64,000 bases of DNA from Devosia sp. LC5 (GCF_000735585.1 NZ_JNNO01000034.1:124001-188000); one strand, 5' to 3'; shown: positions 26,161 to 36,515, numbered from the stretch's first letter. Notes: generated from the letters alone by a model not told the origin. A program made the numbers and translations.

Positions 26161-27075
26161 TCAAGGCTGGGCTGATAATCCACATTTCACCGAGATAACC
26201 TTGGCCAGGCTGAGAAACCGCCGGAACGCGGGGTTGTCATTGCGGGGTGACCAGACCGCACAGAAAGGCAAGCTTTCTCCGGCGAGCGGACGATAGACGA
26301 CGCCGGGAAACTGCGTCGCGACCGTCGCTTCGCTGGTCAGCGTCAAGCCTTGCCCATTGGCGACAATCTGCATCAGCGTATCCCGATAGACTGCATGTTG
26401 CTGGACGCTGGGGCGATTGCCGAGTTCGGCGAGATGCTTCACCAGATAATCATGGATCTCCGGCCCCGGCGCGGCCTCGCTGACGATGAACTCCAAGTTG
26501 CGGAGGTCTGTCCAGGCGATTTCCTCCTTTTCGGCAAGTTCGTGCCTAGCCGACATCACAGCAAAAACCCGCTCGTTCCATAAATGCGCGAGTTCGCAAC
26601 CTTCGGCTGCGGGGGTGCCGGTCAGGAACGCGACATCCAGCCGATGCTGCTGGACCGCAGGGACATGATCGATGACGCCACCTTCGACATATTCGATCCG
26701 CACGCCGGCATGATGGACAGCGTAAGCATCCAGAAGCTCGGCAATAAAGCCAGAGGCGATGGAGGATATCAGGCCTATTCTGATGACGCCTTCCTGGCCT
26801 CGACCGATGACGCCGACATCCTTCGTCGCATGGGTGAGTTCGCTCATAACCCTGCGCATCCGGCGGATGAACAGCTCGCCAGCGTGGGTGAGGGTGACGC
26901 CTCCATACCCCCGAATGAACAAGGCGGCGCCGATATTGTCTTCCAGATCACGGATGCCGCGGCTGATTGTCGAAGGCTCGACGGACAGGCTACGTGCGGC
27001 TCGCCTTATGCCCCCAAGATCGGCGGTTGCTAAAAGATAGCGAAGGTGTCTGAGTTCAAATTCGGAAAAAGCCAC
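26161..27075 (-). CDS. LysR-family regulator (copy 3 of 3)
   Basis: I use GTG 27075, which begins 1 base past the MFS stop and gives MAFSEFELRHLRYLL, matching the starts of the two paralogues; an ATG at 27132 would overlap the MFS gene by 56 bases. The 304-aa product has the LysR helix-turn-helix (GGIRRAARSLSVEPSTISRG) and a complete effector domain. It is last in a leftward cluster with aldo/keto reductase, decarboxylase and MFS genes and may regulate that cluster or another operon. Confidence 0.86.
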   Translation of the reverse strand: MAFSEFELRHLRYLLATADLGGIRRAARSLSVEPSTISRGIRDLEDNIGAALFIRGYGGVTLTHAGELFIRRMRRVMSELTHATKDVGVIGRGQEGVIRIGLISSIASGFIAELLDAYAVHHAGVRIEYVEGGVIDHVPAVQQHRLDVAFLTGTPAAEGCELAHLWNERVFAVMSARHELAEKEEIAWTDLRNLEFIVSEAAPGPEIHDYLVKHLAELGNRPSVQQHAVYRDTLMQIVANGQGLTLTSEATVATQFPGVVYRPLAGESLPFCAVWSPRNDNPAFRRFLSLAKVISVKCGLSAQP

Positions 27076-27076
27076 G

Positions 27077-28197
27077 TCATTCGCCAGCGGCCGTTGCAAC
27101 CGTCGGGGCTGATAGAAAAACAACGGGTACAAGGCTGCCGACGAGAGCGAACGCTGCGACCACCATCAGTCCGGCGAGTTCGGTGAACGAAATGACGACC
27201 GACCCCAACAACGCGCCAGCACCGATTGCAGCGTTGAAAATAGCGACATAGATCGCCGATGCCGGAAGCGCCGCATCACCCGCCGTGCGCAAAATCCAAG
27301 TCTGGAAGCCGACAAATACGGCAGCAACCCCGATCCCCCAACCCACCAGCAGAATACCGACGACGACCACACTGGCGTTCGCACCGATCAGTCCGATCCC
27401 GGACAGGCACAGCGCCATCAACGCCAGCGATCCCATCACGAGCGGCTTGAGGTATCGGTCGACGAGGAAGCCCGTCATAACATTGCCGAGAAGGCCCGCG
27501 GCACCGAACGCAAGAAGGAGCGCATACAGTACATTAGGCTGCATGCGCAGACCGTCGGAGAGCAATGGTTCGATATAAGTGAATGCGGCGAAATGTGCGG
27601 TGATTGCGCACGCTGTCGCGCCGTAGATGCGAAGGAATGCAGGGTCGCGGGCAATGGCGGCAAGCGCCTGCCGCCCCACGGGCGCTGCGGCCGGTACACG
27701 AGGTACTGAAAACATGATGGCAGCCGCAGTCAGGAAGGACAAAGCCGCGATCACGCCAAACGCAGTACGCCAGCCATCGAGATGACCTATCATCCCCGCC
27801 AATGGGACACCCAGGACACTGGCCGTCGACACTCCACCGAAAATGATAGACGTCGCGACACCGACATGCCTGGCCGGAACGATCTGTGCGCCCAGCGTTC
27901 CGATCATGGCCCAGAAAGCACCATGGGCCACAGCACCGATGATCCGCGCCCCAAATAGCGTAGGAAAGGTCGTCGTCATGGCCGCAACAGCGCTAGACAA
28001 CGCCAACACCAGCATGAGGCCGACAAGGAGCGGCTTTCTTGGCATGCGTCCCAGCATCATCGCCGACAGCAGCGCGGCGGCGGCTGCGATCCAAGCATAG
28101 CCGGTGACGATGAGGCCGACCTTTGCTTCGCTCTCGCCGAGATCACCAGCTATCGAAGAGAGAAGGCCGATCGGGGCCAGTTCTGTGGTGACGATGG
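27077..28197 (-). pseudogene. MFS transporter, 3' part, split by the IS21 element
   Basis: From the IS border the frame reads TTELAPIGLLSSIAGDLG, then MFS helices to a stop at 27077. The missing N-terminus is on the other side of the insertion sequence (30705-30785) in the matching frame; removing the element and one 8-base duplication restores a 397-aa protein. The family resembles AraJ-type 12-helix exporters. An internal ATG near 28060 could start a shortened protein lacking the first two helices, which would probably not work. Confidence 0.9.
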
Positions 28198-28361
28198 TGT
28201 CAATCGGCGTCTAAAAGGGACCCCCTATCAGCGTGCAATAGGGACCCCCTTTTCGGGGTTCGGGATGGACGTCACGAGCGCACCGCTTGCGAGGGTTGGG
28301 GCGTAGGGAGGGCGTAGCCCGACCGGAGGCTCAACCCTCGCTTGGCGTTCTTTTGGTGGGG

Positions 28362-29090
28362 TCAGCTGCGGTGCTTGAAGCGCCAGCTGTCGTTGCCGGT
28401 CTCGACGATGTCGCAGTGGTGGGTGATGCGGTCGAGCAGGGCCGTGGTCATCTTGGGATCGCCGAACACGGTCGGCCATTCGCCGAAGGCGAGGTTGGTC
28501 GTGACGATCACCGAGGTCCGCTCGTAGAGCTTGCTGACCAGGTGGAACAGGAGCTGGCCGCCCGAGCGGGCGAACGGCAGGTAGCCGAGCTCGTCGAGGA
28601 CCACGACGTCGAGCCGGCAGAGGTGGGCCGCCAGCGTACCGGCCTTGCCGAGGCGGGTTTCTTCCTCGAGGCGGTTCACCAGGTCGACGGTGTTGAAGTA
28701 GCGGCCACGCGCCCCGGCGCGCACGACGTTAGCGATGATGGCGGTGGCCAGGTGGGTCTTGCCCGTGCCGGTCCCGCCGACCAGCACGATGTTGCGCCGG
28801 TTCGCCAGGAAGGCGCCGCTGTGCAGCGAGCGCACCAGCCCCTCGTTGATCGGCGTGTCGTCGAACACGAAGGCGTCCAGGTCTTTCACGGCCGGCAGCT
28901 TGGCCGCCGCCATCCGGTAACGGATGGAAGCCGCATGCCGGTGGGTCGTCTCGGCGCGCAGCAAGTCGGCCAGGATCTCCATAGTCGTGCGCTTGCGCTG
29001 CAGGCCCGTGGTGACCGCCTCGTCGAAGGCGCCGGCCATGCCCTTGAGGCCCAGGCCGGTCAGCGCCGCCATCATCTCATGCCGCTGCAT
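28362..29090 (-). CDS. istB: IstB, IS21 transposition helper ATPase
   Basis: The 242-aa AAA+ protein has Walker [11 protein letters not shown] and Walker [13 protein letters not shown], the signature of IstB/DnaC-like helpers that promote strand transfer by IstA. It overlaps the end of istA by 14 bases, the typical IS21 arrangement. It is complete, so the element may still be active. Confidence 0.95.
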   Translation of the reverse strand: MQRHEMMAALTGLGLKGMAGAFDEAVTTGLQRKRTTMEILADLLRAETTHRHAASIRYRMAAAKLPAVKDLDAFVFDDTPINEGLVRSLHSGAFLANRRNIVLVGGTGTGKTHLATAIIANVVRAGARGRYFNTVDLVNRLEEETRLGKAGTLAAHLCRLDVVVLDELGYLPFARSGGQLLFHLVSKLYERTSVIVTTNLAFGEWPTVFGDPKMTTALLDRITHHCDIVETGNDSWRFKHRS

Positions 29091-30624
29091 GCAGGCCTCG
29101 CAAGCTGTCGTAGCGGTCGCAGTCCGCCAGCGGCGGATGCCGCAGCGCCAGGTCGTCCGGCGTGACGATGCTCAGCGGCCGGGGCGGTTCGCGCCGGCGC
29201 GCCAGGATGTTGAGGATGACGTCGTCGCTGACGGTCCCGGCGGCGAGGGCCTCGCGCGCGGCAGCCTCCACCGGCTCCAGGCCGTCTTCCAGGACCGCCG
29301 CCAGCACCCGCACGAACCGGCGATCGGCCTCGTCGCCCGCACCCAGCTTGCGGCGCAGGCGCGCCAGCGCCGGCGGCAACTCCCAGTCCTGGAACGGCGC
29401 GCCATTGCGCAGGGCTCCGGGCTTGGTCGCCAGCACTGGGAGGTAGTGCCAGGGATCGTAGAGGGTCCGGTCGCGACCGAAGAACCGGCGATGGTCGGCG
29501 ACGACCTCTCCCTCGCAGCGCACGACGATCCGGTCGGCATAGGCGCGGACCTGCACCGTGCGTCGCCCGGCCCTGGCCATCACCGAGTAGCGGTTGCGGT
29601 CGAAGCTGATCAGGCAGGTCCCGGTCACCGCGTGCTCGCTCTCGTGGAAGCCGTCGAACGGGCCCAGCATGGGCTGCAGCGCCGGCCGCTCGGCGGCCAG
29701 GGCCTGGGCGACCGTCAGCTCCTTCTGCTCGGGATGCTGGCGCAACTCGCCCCAGCGACGGCATTCGGCCTCCAGCCAGCCGTTGAGCTCCTCCAGGCTG
29801 GTGAAGCGCAGGCGCGGCTGGAAGAACCGTCCCCGGGCCGTCTGGACCTGGTGCTCGACCTGGCCCTTCTCCCAGCCGGCCGCCGGCGAGCAGGCCGTCG
29901 GCTCCACCATGTAATGGCTCGCCATGACCAGGAAGCGCCGGTTGAACACCCGGTCCTTGCCCGTGAAGACCGTCGTCACCGCCGTCTTCATGTTGTCGTA
30001 GATTCCGCGTGTCGGCACCCCGCCGAAGAAGGCGAACGCCCGCGCGTGCGCGTCGAACAGCATCTCCTGGGTCTCGCGCGGATAGGCCCGAACATAGATC
30101 GCGCGTGACGCACACAGCCGCATGTGGGCCACCTTCACCCGCATCGGCTTGCCGGCGATCTCGACGTCCTCGTGGCTCCAGTCGAACTGATAGGCCTCGC
30201 CCGGCTGGAACATCAGCGGGATGAACGACGGCGCATCCGCTACGCCCCGACGCCGCTTCAGCCGCCACCCCGCCGCGTAGCGCCTGACCGCGTCGTACGA
30301 CCCGTCGAACCCCTCGCGCACCAGCAGGTCATGGACGCGCGTCATCCGCAGCTTCTCGCGCCGCGGCCGCGCCTCGTCCTCCTCCAGCAGTTCATCGAGC
30401 CTGGCCTGGAACGGCGCCAGCCTCGGCAACGGCTGCACCGCCCGCCGATAGGCGAACTCCGCATCCGGCTCCCGGATCGCCTTGCGCACCACCTTGCGCG
30501 ACAATCGAAGGTCACGCGCGATCGCCTTGATCGCCTTCCCGGACGCAAACTCGCGCCGGATCCTCAACACCGTCTCCAACACCAACATCCCGAACTCGCC
30601 GCCTGACATCCGCCAAGCCGCCAC
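29077..30624 (-). CDS. istA: IstA, IS21 transposase
   Basis: The 515-aa transposase has an N-terminal helix-turn-helix ([20 protein letters not shown]) and a DDE integrase core: Asp in [10 protein letters not shown], Asp in [10 protein letters not shown] and Glu in [13 protein letters not shown]-terminal Mu-type beta-barrel domain follows. No frameshift is seen. Confidence 0.95.
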   Translation of the reverse strand: MAAWRMSGGEFGMLVLETVLRIRREFASGKAIKAIARDLRLSRKVVRKAIREPDAEFAYRRAVQPLPRLAPFQARLDELLEEDEARPRREKLRMTRVHDLLVREGFDGSYDAVRRYAAGWRLKRRRGVADAPSFIPLMFQPGEAYQFDWSHEDVEIAGKPMRVKVAHMRLCASRAIYVRAYPRETQEMLFDAHARAFAFFGGVPTRGIYDNMKTAVTTVFTGKDRVFNRRFLVMASHYMVEPTACSPAAGWEKGQVEHQVQTARGRFFQPRLRFTSLEELNGWLEAECRRWGELRQHPEQKELTVAQALAAERPALQPMLGPFDGFHESEHAVTGTCLISFDRNRYSVMARAGRRTVQVRAYADRIVVRCEGEVVADHRRFFGRDRTLYDPWHYLPVLATKPGALRNGAPFQDWELPPALARLRRKLGAGDEADRRFVRVLAAVLEDGLEPVEAAAREALAAGTVSDDVILNILARRREPPRPLSIVTPDDLALRHPPLADCDRYDSLRGLHAAA

Positions 30625-30704
30625 CGTTAGACCTCAGGAATGAGGGGTCCTTATTCGACGCCGATCACACCGCTAACGGGGTCCCTTTTCCACGCCGATC
30701 CACA

Positions 30705-30785
30705 GACGATGGCAAACGATCCGACGCCGAGGACGCCGACAGCCAACCAGTTTCGCCATGAAGCCTGTTCATGTTGTTCTTGCAT
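30705..30785 (-). pseudogene. MFS transporter, 5' part, split by the IS21 element
   Basis: ATG 30785 opens a 27-codon frame (MQEQHEQASWRNW, then a hydrophobic start of TM1 ending in FAIV) that stops abruptly at the IS border. The next codons, TTELAPIG, are found at 28189 on the far side of the element in the correct frame. Confidence 0.88.
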
Positions 30786-30850
30786 TTGAAATGGGCCTTG
30801 GATTTTTGCCCAGAAACACCGGCCACCGCTTTGGTGGTCGGGTCGCTGAA

Positions 30851-31234
30851 TCACGGGGTGGAAATGGCCGCGAAGGCCTTTTTGGCAGCGGCGACGCCGT
30901 TCATGCAGGCCGGCACGCCGGCATAAACAGCGATCTGGAGAAGGATCTCGACGATCTCTTCGCGGGTGACGCCGACATTGAGGGCGGCGCGAATATGGAA
31001 TTCCAGTTGGCCTGACGCAGTCCCCATCGCCATCAATGCTGAAACGGTCAGCATCTCGCGTGTTCTGAGATCTATGCCTGGGCGCGCGACGACATCGGCG
31101 AAAGCGAAACCAAGGATCAGTTCCGTGAAATCACCGGAAAGCTCATCAAGATTGGCGGCCACGCGCTCAGGGGCTTGCGGGTCGAGCTGGCGCAGCAGGT
31201 CCAGCGCTCGCGTGCGACGATCAGCCTGGGTCAT
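30851..31234 (-). CDS. Carboxymuconolactone decarboxylase family protein
   Basis: ATG 31234 overlaps the aldo/keto reductase stop (ATGA), giving a 127-aa protein of normal family length. The C-terminal half matches the CMD domain ([20 protein letters not shown], then [13 protein letters not shown]). It lacks the AhpD CxxC pair, having a single Cys in that region, so a peroxidase role is unlikely; gamma-carboxymuconolactone decarboxylase-type proteins fit better. It belongs to the AKR-CMD-MFS cluster. Confidence 0.88.
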   Translation of the reverse strand: MTQADRRTRALDLLRQLDPQAPERVAANLDELSGDFTELILGFAFADVVARPGIDLRTREMLTVSALMAMGTASGQLEFHIRAALNVGVTREEIVEILLQIAVYAGVPACMNGVAAAKKAFAAISTP

Positions 31235-32214
31235 GCGTCGACACCTTTCATGCCCTCGGGCGTATAGCGCTCGCCGATAACGGGGAGACGCGAGACGGCA
31301 AGGTCGAGGGACGACAACTCTTCGGCAGTCAGTTCCAGTTCTATCGAAGCGGCGTTTTCTTCCAGATATCGGCGCTGTTTGGTGCCGGGGATCGGGACAA
31401 TGTCGTCGCCCTGGGCAAGCAACCAAGCGAGTGCGATCTGCGCGGGGCTACAGCCCTTGCGCTGGCCGAGTTCCGCGATCACATCGACGATCTGGCGGTT
31501 AGTTGTGATGTTTTCGTCTGCAAACCGTGGCAGACCGGCGCGGAAATCACCCTCGGCAAACACCTTCGCGTCCTGAAAGCGACCAGTCAGAAAACCGCGA
31601 CCCAGCGGTGAATAGGGAACAAAGCCGATGCCCAATTCGCGGCAAACAGGCAGCACTTCCTTTTCGACATCGCGCGACCACAGTGAGTATTCCGTCTGCA
31701 CTGCCGTTATCGGGTGGACAGCATGGGCGCGGCGCAACGTGTTGGCGTTGACCTCGCACAGGCCGATGTGGGCGATCTTGCCTTCCCGCTTCAGCGCGGC
31801 GAGACCTTCCATCGTTTCCTCGATGGGCGTCGACGCGTCGACGCGATGCACATAGTAGAGATCGATCTGTTCGATCCCGAGACGTCGCAGCGAACCCTCG
31901 CAGGCCTGACGCGCATAGTCGGCGCGATTGTCGATGTTGCGCCGGTATTCGCCGGGAGCCCGCACAATCCCGAACTTCGTGGCGATCCGCACAGTGGGGC
32001 GCCGTGTGGACAGGAAGCGGCCAATCAGTTCCTCATTGTGGTGAGGTCCATACATATCGGCGGTGTCAAAGAAGTTGATGCCCAGCTCGACAGCCCGATC
32101 GAGCACTTTGAACGATTCATCGTCGTCGCGCGGGCCATAAAACTCGCTCATGCCCATACAGCCCAGTCCAAGGGCCGAGACTTCGAGTTCAGTTCCCAAT
32201 CTCCGGTGTTTCAT
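31231..32214 (-). CDS. Aldo/keto reductase
   Basis: The 327-aa protein is a NADPH-dependent aldo/keto reductase: catalytic Asp and Tyr in FDTADMYGP, Lys in RIATKFGI, His in DLYYVHRVD. Of two start codons, ATG 32214 is preferred because the ribosome site AAGGAG is 7 bases from it but only one base from the ATG at 32220. It likely reduces aldehydes or ketones. It heads the leftward cluster with the CMD-family gene and the MFS exporter and is divergent from a LysR gene. Confidence 0.92.
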   Translation of the reverse strand: MKHRRLGTELEVSALGLGCMGMSEFYGPRDDDESFKVLDRAVELGINFFDTADMYGPHHNEELIGRFLSTRRPTVRIATKFGIVRAPGEYRRNIDNRADYARQACEGSLRRLGIEQIDLYYVHRVDASTPIEETMEGLAALKREGKIAHIGLCEVNANTLRRAHAVHPITAVQTEYSLWSRDVEKEVLPVCRELGIGFVPYSPLGRGFLTGRFQDAKVFAEGDFRAGLPRFADENITTNRQIVDVIAELGQRKGCSPAQIALAWLLAQGDDIVPIPGTKQRRYLEENAASIELELTAEELSSLDLAVSRLPVIGERYTPEGMKGVDA

Positions 32215-32290
32215 CAACATTCTCCTTGTCAGCCACAGGAGAGTTATGTTCCTCTAATTTCATGAAACGTAGTGCAAATAATACGAATCA

Positions 32291-32310
32291 GTTTTCCGAT
32301 ATCGGAAAAC
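32291..32310. promoter_or_regulatory. Perfect 20-bp palindrome, LysR operator
   Basis: GTTTTCCGAT-ATCGGAAAAC lies between the divergent aldo/keto reductase and lysR genes, 5 bases before the lysR start used here. It is a strong candidate binding site for the LysR protein. Confidence 0.8.
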
Positions 32311-32315
32311 AAGAT

Positions 32316-33206
32316 ATGGGCCAGGTCCATTGGGATGATGCGCGGGTTTTTCTGGCCATCGCGCGAACCGGGACGTTGTCAGGCGCCGCCACGCAACTGA
32401 AAACCGGGCTGGCGACGATTTCCCGCCGGATCGAAAGGCTCGAACATGGGCTTGGTGTTCCGCTCTTCAGCAGGCACCAGACTGGTTATCGCCTGACCGA
32501 TGACGGGGAAGCTCTGGTCGCGCGCGCCGAACTGCTCGAACAGGCGGGGCATTCGTTCAGCGATGGAGGTGGCGGGCAGTCCGAGGTTGCTGGCCGCGTT
32601 CGCCTCGCGACGGCGGAGAACCTGGCCAATCCGCTGATCATTCCTTCGTTGCCAAATCTTCTCGACAAGCATCCTGGACTTGGCATCGAGATCGTCACTG
32701 ACGTCAATTCGGTCAACCTGCATCGGCGCGACGCCGATCTGGCGGTGAGGATGGTCAAGCCGGAACGGGGCAATGTCACGATCCGCAGGCTCGGGATTCT
32801 TGGTTTCGGCCTTTACGGTTCAAACGCCTATGTCGATGCAAGGCGAAACGGATCAGGTATCACCGACTTTGATAATGACCGCTTCATCGGGTGGGCGGAA
32901 ACACAGGGGCATCTTCCTGCTGCGCAATGGATCGAGCGTGTCTTGCGTGGACGGCAGTGCGCGCTGATGACGACGACGCTCACCTCACAGATAGCCGCCG
33001 CCAGCGCCGGGGTCGGTTTGGCCGTGCTGCCGCACTTCCTTGCGCGCCGCGAAGGGCTTGTGTGTGTGATGGATGAGTTGGGAGCCGATCAGACGATCTG
33101 GCTGGCCGTGCATTCGGATCTGGCGCATTCGCGTAGAATTCGTGTCGTATCGGATCATCTGACGGACCTTTTCCTTAGCCTGAGAGCGGCACTGCAAGGA
33201 AATTAG
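32316..33206 (+). CDS. LysR-family regulator divergent from the aldo/keto reductase
   Basis: From ATG 32316 the product is 296 aa, with a helix-turn-helix (GTLSGAATQLKTGLATISRR) and a complete effector domain. It belongs to a different branch from the three paralogous LysR genes of the window. Earlier in-frame starts (32226, 32262) would place the 20-bp palindrome inside the gene. It probably controls the divergent AKR-CMD-MFS cluster, now disrupted by IS21. Confidence 0.88.
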   Translation: MGQVHWDDARVFLAIARTGTLSGAATQLKTGLATISRRIERLEHGLGVPLFSRHQTGYRLTDDGEALVARAELLEQAGHSFSDGGGGQSEVAGRVRLATAENLANPLIIPSLPNLLDKHPGLGIEIVTDVNSVNLHRRDADLAVRMVKPERGNVTIRRLGILGFGLYGSNAYVDARRNGSGITDFDNDRFIGWAETQGHLPAAQWIERVLRGRQCALMTTTLTSQIAAASAGVGLAVLPHFLARREGLVCVMDELGADQTIWLAVHSDLAHSRRIRVVSDHLTDLFLSLRAALQGN

Positions 33207-33299
33207 TCGTGCTTATTAAACGCATTGAATTGCCGGCGGAGAGCGTGATTATCGTTACGAAGCGGCGCTTCTTCTGACAACAGCTCTTTTCATGACAGA

Positions 33300-35069
33300 T
33301 CACAGGCCGAGATCGCGTTTGCGGCCAAGGCTCCAGTCGATGCCACCGCTGCCGTTGGCGACGCCGGCGATGTGCTGGCCGAGTTTCTTTTCGAGCGGCG
33401 GGGTCCAGGGCACGAGCTGGAAGCCAAGCCCGTTGTCGATCATGGCGAAGCGGCCGGATGCAAGCGTCAGGCGCTGGCGATAGACACCGGCGACATGCTC
33501 GCCAGCTTGTGCCTTCATGTGCGGCAACCCCGTCTCGGTCGAGAGTTTCACGCCGACGGTATCCAGCTCGCGCTGGCGCAGCGTCTTGAGGAGATCGCGC
33601 TGCAGGATGATGCGCTGACCCTGACGGCGGGCGAGGCCCTCCTCGGTCAGATGGTCAGCGCGGACCGTCATGGCGTCGCGGACCTCGCGCCCGAAACCGC
33701 CCATGGCAAGCGAGGTCGGTTCACGCTCGACCAGACGATGATCGAGCCAGGTGGCGCCCGGCGCCGTGATCTGTCGGTTGAGGTCCAGATCGGAACGGCT
33801 GGCCAACACCACTGTCGGGTTGGGGTCATCGGGACCACCGAAGCGGCGCACCTCGACGATGCCGCCGATGGGCGGGGAATGCTCGAACGCTTCAACGCCA
33901 CGGAAACGAACATGGTGGGCGCGGCCATCAATGCCGTCGATCACAGCATAGGCTTCGCCGGTCAGTTCGTTCTGAAGGCCCTTGTCCACGAGCCGGCCGA
34001 TGACGGGTGTCCCTGCCGCGCCGCCGTCGATTACATAGTCGGCGACACCGCGATCCTGACCGCGCTCGGTGAAGGCGCGGTGCATGGTCTTGATGATGTC
34101 GCCACGCATGCCGAGATCGCGCAAGGATCGCTCTGCCTCCAGCCCGACCATCCATTCGCCCGGTGAGGCAGGTGCTGCGAGGCCCATCTTTTCCAGATGC
34201 TGAAGGCGGCCGACCATCAGGCGCCGCAGTTCGGGATCGGATGCACCGGGGTTTTCGGGCCGCAGGTTGATGAAGCCGGTCTCATCGGCGGCGATGCGGA
34301 TTTCGACATCAAGCCGTGTCCAGCGCTCGGCCGTCATTTCCTTGTCCAGGGCGATGCGGATTTCGTGCTCGGCCTTGGGGCCGAGTTCGATGGAGACGAG
34401 ATCCTCGGCGCGGGAACGCAGCCCGCGGCTGATATAGTCGCGCGAGATTACGAGGTCTGCGCCGGTCTCGTCGACGCCGCGCACGATCAGATGAACGTGC
34501 GGGGTGTCGGTGTTCCAGTGATCGACGGCCACCCAGTCGAGTTTTGTGCCGAGATCGGATTGCATCTGGCTGGCGAGATCGCGGGTGAAGGCGCGAATGT
34601 CCGTCAGGTCACCAGCGTCTTCGGGCGAGACGATGAAGCGGAAATGATGCCGATCATCCTTGCAACGTTCAGTGAAGGCGATGTCATCGGCGCGGTCGCT
34701 GCCGGCATCGAACATCACCGTCTTTTCCCCGTCTCGGGTGACGCCCTCGCGCTTCAGATAGGACAGGTGCGCCGAGAGCGGGGCGGAGCGAAACGCCTTG
34801 CCGGAGTGGCGGGCGATCCGGGCGGTGACCACGACACGGCGGTTGCCGCCAAACAGGCGGTTGCGGCTGAACGTGTTGCGGCCGCGCCCGAAGGTCGAAC
34901 GGCCACGCGCCGCTGTCCCGCCGCCAGATCGTGACACCCCGCCGCTGCCGGTGTGACCAGCCTTCTTCGCAGCGCGCAGCACCTGATTGATGAAGCTCTT
35001 GGGCTTGCCGCCACGGGTGCTCTTGATGCGCCCTGGCCGGACATTGAAGTCGCTGTCGCCTTCGCTCAT
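33300..35069 (-). CDS. rlxS: Conjugative relaxase, VirD2-like (DUF3363 type)
   Basis: The 589-aa relaxase would nick one strand at oriT and pilot it through the channel. The HxH metal motif is PHVHLIVRG (His191, His193), preceded by His184. A further HH pair lies at 141-142. Tyr104 in HLSYLKREGV is the likely nucleophile by analogy. The basic, Gly/Arg-rich N-terminus and a long C-terminal DUF3363 region complete it. The symbol follows Tn4371-type elements by position and family. Confidence 0.9.
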   Translation of the reverse strand: MSEGDSDFNVRPGRIKSTRGGKPKSFINQVLRAAKKAGHTGSGGVSRSGGGTAARGRSTFGRGRNTFSRNRLFGGNRRVVVTARIARHSGKAFRSAPLSAHLSYLKREGVTRDGEKTVMFDAGSDRADDIAFTERCKDDRHHFRFIVSPEDAGDLTDIRAFTRDLASQMQSDLGTKLDWVAVDHWNTDTPHVHLIVRGVDETGADLVISRDYISRGLRSRAEDLVSIELGPKAEHEIRIALDKEMTAERWTRLDVEIRIAADETGFINLRPENPGASDPELRRLMVGRLQHLEKMGLAAPASPGEWMVGLEAERSLRDLGMRGDIIKTMHRAFTERGQDRGVADYVIDGGAAGTPVIGRLVDKGLQNELTGEAYAVIDGIDGRAHHVRFRGVEAFEHSPPIGGIVEVRRFGGPDDPNPTVVLASRSDLDLNRQITAPGATWLDHRLVEREPTSLAMGGFGREVRDAMTVRADHLTEEGLARRQGQRIILQRDLLKTLRQRELDTVGVKLSTETGLPHMKAQAGEHVAGVYRQRLTLASGRFAMIDNGLGFQLVPWTPPLEKKLGQHIAGVANGSGGIDWSLGRKRDLGL

Positions 35070-35319
35070 GGCCGCGCCCTCCAGCAGGCCAGGACGGGCA
35101 CAGTGCCGGAAATAGCCTTGTAATCATTGGAGAAAACGCGATCAGCGGCACTGCTCCCGACCGACCGGCACGCCAAAAACCAGGCCAAGTCAAAGACTTG
35201 GGCGGCGGTGGACATGGCGCTTTTATCTTGCCCTCTGCCTGTCGTTACCTGTCTCCACCCCTGCCATCCCGCACCTCCTTTCCAGAAGCACGCCATGCTG
35301 CGCCACACCGCGAAACCCG
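35070..35319. other. Intergenic region upstream of the relaxase, possible oriT
   Basis: This 250-bp region separates the relaxase start from the lytic transglycosylase gene. It has an AT-richer core flanked by an 8-bp inverted repeat: CAGTGCCG at 35101-35108 and CGGCACTG at 35146-35153. Position beside the relaxase and an inverted repeat are typical of oriT, but I see no clear match to a known nick motif. Confidence 0.35.
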
Positions 35320-36105
35320 TCATTGCGGGCCTCCTGCACCTGATCGGGCGACAAACAGGCTGCCCGATTGCGGTAATATCCCCGAAACGTCGCGCACAGT
35401 CGTTGCAGCCGGAGCGTCGACAGAAGCGGCATCAGTCTGCACGGGAATGGCAGAAGATGGGCCGTCCGAGCGCGCGATGAACAACGGCGCGCGCCGCCAG
35501 ACATGCGGATCGACGGCAGCGACAACGACAGCACCAGAATTGTCGGGAGCGATTTCGCCCGCACCGACAAGGGGCGCGAGCGTGGCGACATAGGCGCGGG
35601 TTTCTGCCGGGAGGGGGCGGCCTGCGAGGTATTCCTCGTAGCGACCGGGACCGGCATTGTAGGCCGCGAGGAAGCCCGGCGAACCGTAGCGGTCGTGCAT
35701 CTCACGCAAGTAAGCCGTGCCCGCCATGATGTTGTCGCGCGGATCGTAGGGGTCGTTGCCGAGGCGATAACGGGCGCGCAATTCGGCCCAGGTCGCGGGC
35801 ATGACCTGCATCAGCCCCATCGCGCCCGCCGACGATATGGCTCGCACGTCACCGGCGCTTTCGACGCGGCGAACGGCGCGTATCCAGTGCTCGGGAATGC
35901 CGAAGCGCTGCGAGGCTTCGGTGACGAAGGCGGCATGCGGATCGGCCGTCGACGATCGCGTCACCGGCACGCTCTGCGCCTGTGTGACGACTGGCGGCGT
36001 GATGGTGAGAAGAAGGCCGGAAAGGAGAAGGACGGAGATCCGCCGGGTGGCGCGCCGACCTCCGGGTGCAGTGATGATGGCGGGCGGTGTGCGGGAGAGC
36101 GGCAT
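35320..36105 (-). CDS. Lytic transglycosylase, VirB1-like
   Basis: The 261-aa protein has a signal peptide (hydrophobic segment about residues 22-40) and a SLT domain with catalytic Glu82 in RRVESAGD, then GAMGLMQVMPATW and AAYNAGPGRY. It acts in the periplasm, opening the peptidoglycan for the conjugation channel. The family and length fit VirB1/TrbN. The C-terminal 80 residues are low complexity. Confidence 0.92.
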   Translation of the reverse strand: MPLSRTPPAIITAPGGRRATRRISVLLLSGLLLTITPPVVTQAQSVPVTRSSTADPHAAFVTEASQRFGIPEHWIRAVRRVESAGDVRAISSAGAMGLMQVMPATWAELRARYRLGNDPYDPRDNIMAGTAYLREMHDRYGSPGFLAAYNAGPGRYEEYLAGRPLPAETRAYVATLAPLVGAGEIAPDNSGAVVVAAVDPHVWRRAPLFIARSDGPSSAIPVQTDAASVDAPAATTVRDVSGILPQSGSLFVARSGAGGPQ

Positions 36106-36108
36106 CGG

Positions 36109-36447
36109 TCACTCCCGCTCGCCGCGCTTGGGCTGGCGGTTCCAGTGCAGCGACCACGAGGTCTTATTGCCGCCGTTCTGGAACAGGTTGGCGCGGAGCG
36201 GCTGGGGAAAAGCGGGATCGTCGATCAGCAGTGAAACATAGTCACCGGCCTTCTCGCCGGTGCGCTTCCAGCCCGCTCCAATCTCCGGTGCGCCGTCATC
36301 ACCGCCGTGCAGAATGCGGTAGTCCGGCGCGTTCTCGGCGTCCGATGGTTCGGCCGGAACGATGATGAGTTCGCGGTAGAGGGTGAGCGTATGGATGCGC
36401 CCGACAAAACCCGTTTCTTCGCGAGTGAATTGACCGATCTGCGGCAT
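36109..36447 (-). CDS. DUF736 family protein
   Basis: ATG 36447 has a clear ribosome site (AAGGAA) and gives the normal 112-aa DUF736 protein (MPQIGQFTREETGFVGRI, ending in NKTSWSLHWNRQPKRGERE). The function is unknown; these small proteins accompany conjugation genes in Alphaproteobacteria. It lies between the TraF-like peptidase and the transglycosylase, in the same direction, 3 bases from the latter. Confidence 0.92.
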   Translation of the reverse strand: MPQIGQFTREETGFVGRIHTLTLYRELIIVPAEPSDAENAPDYRILHGGDDGAPEIGAGWKRTGEKAGDYVSLLIDDPAFPQPLRANLFQNGGNKTSWSLHWNRQPKRGERE

Positions 36448-36515
36448 AGGTTGGTTCCTTCCTGTTGCGGTGGGAGAGCTAGCGGCGAGCGGTGCGCCCG
36501 CCGCAGGCGTGGCGT

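Larger units (their letters stand above)
28198..30704 (-). mobile_element. IS21-family insertion sequence with 8-bp duplication
   Basis: The 2507-bp element carries istA and istB. Its ends are imperfect inverted repeats: TGTCAATCGGCGTCTAAAAG at the left, and TGTGGATCGGCGTGGAAAAG at the right read inward. GGGACCCC-type repeats follow inside both ends, as usual for IS21. The 8-base sequence GACGATGG flanks it on both sides (28190-28197 and 30705-30712), the target duplication. It interrupts an MFS transporter gene. Confidence 0.95.

Noticed and set aside
28287..30108. Long plus-strand frames across the IS21 element
   Set aside because: They are antisense to istA and istB and reflect the high GC content.
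35088..35099. RP4-like nick site in the relaxase upstream region
   Set aside because: The reverse strand has only a loose likeness (GTCCTGG); too weak to call a nick site.
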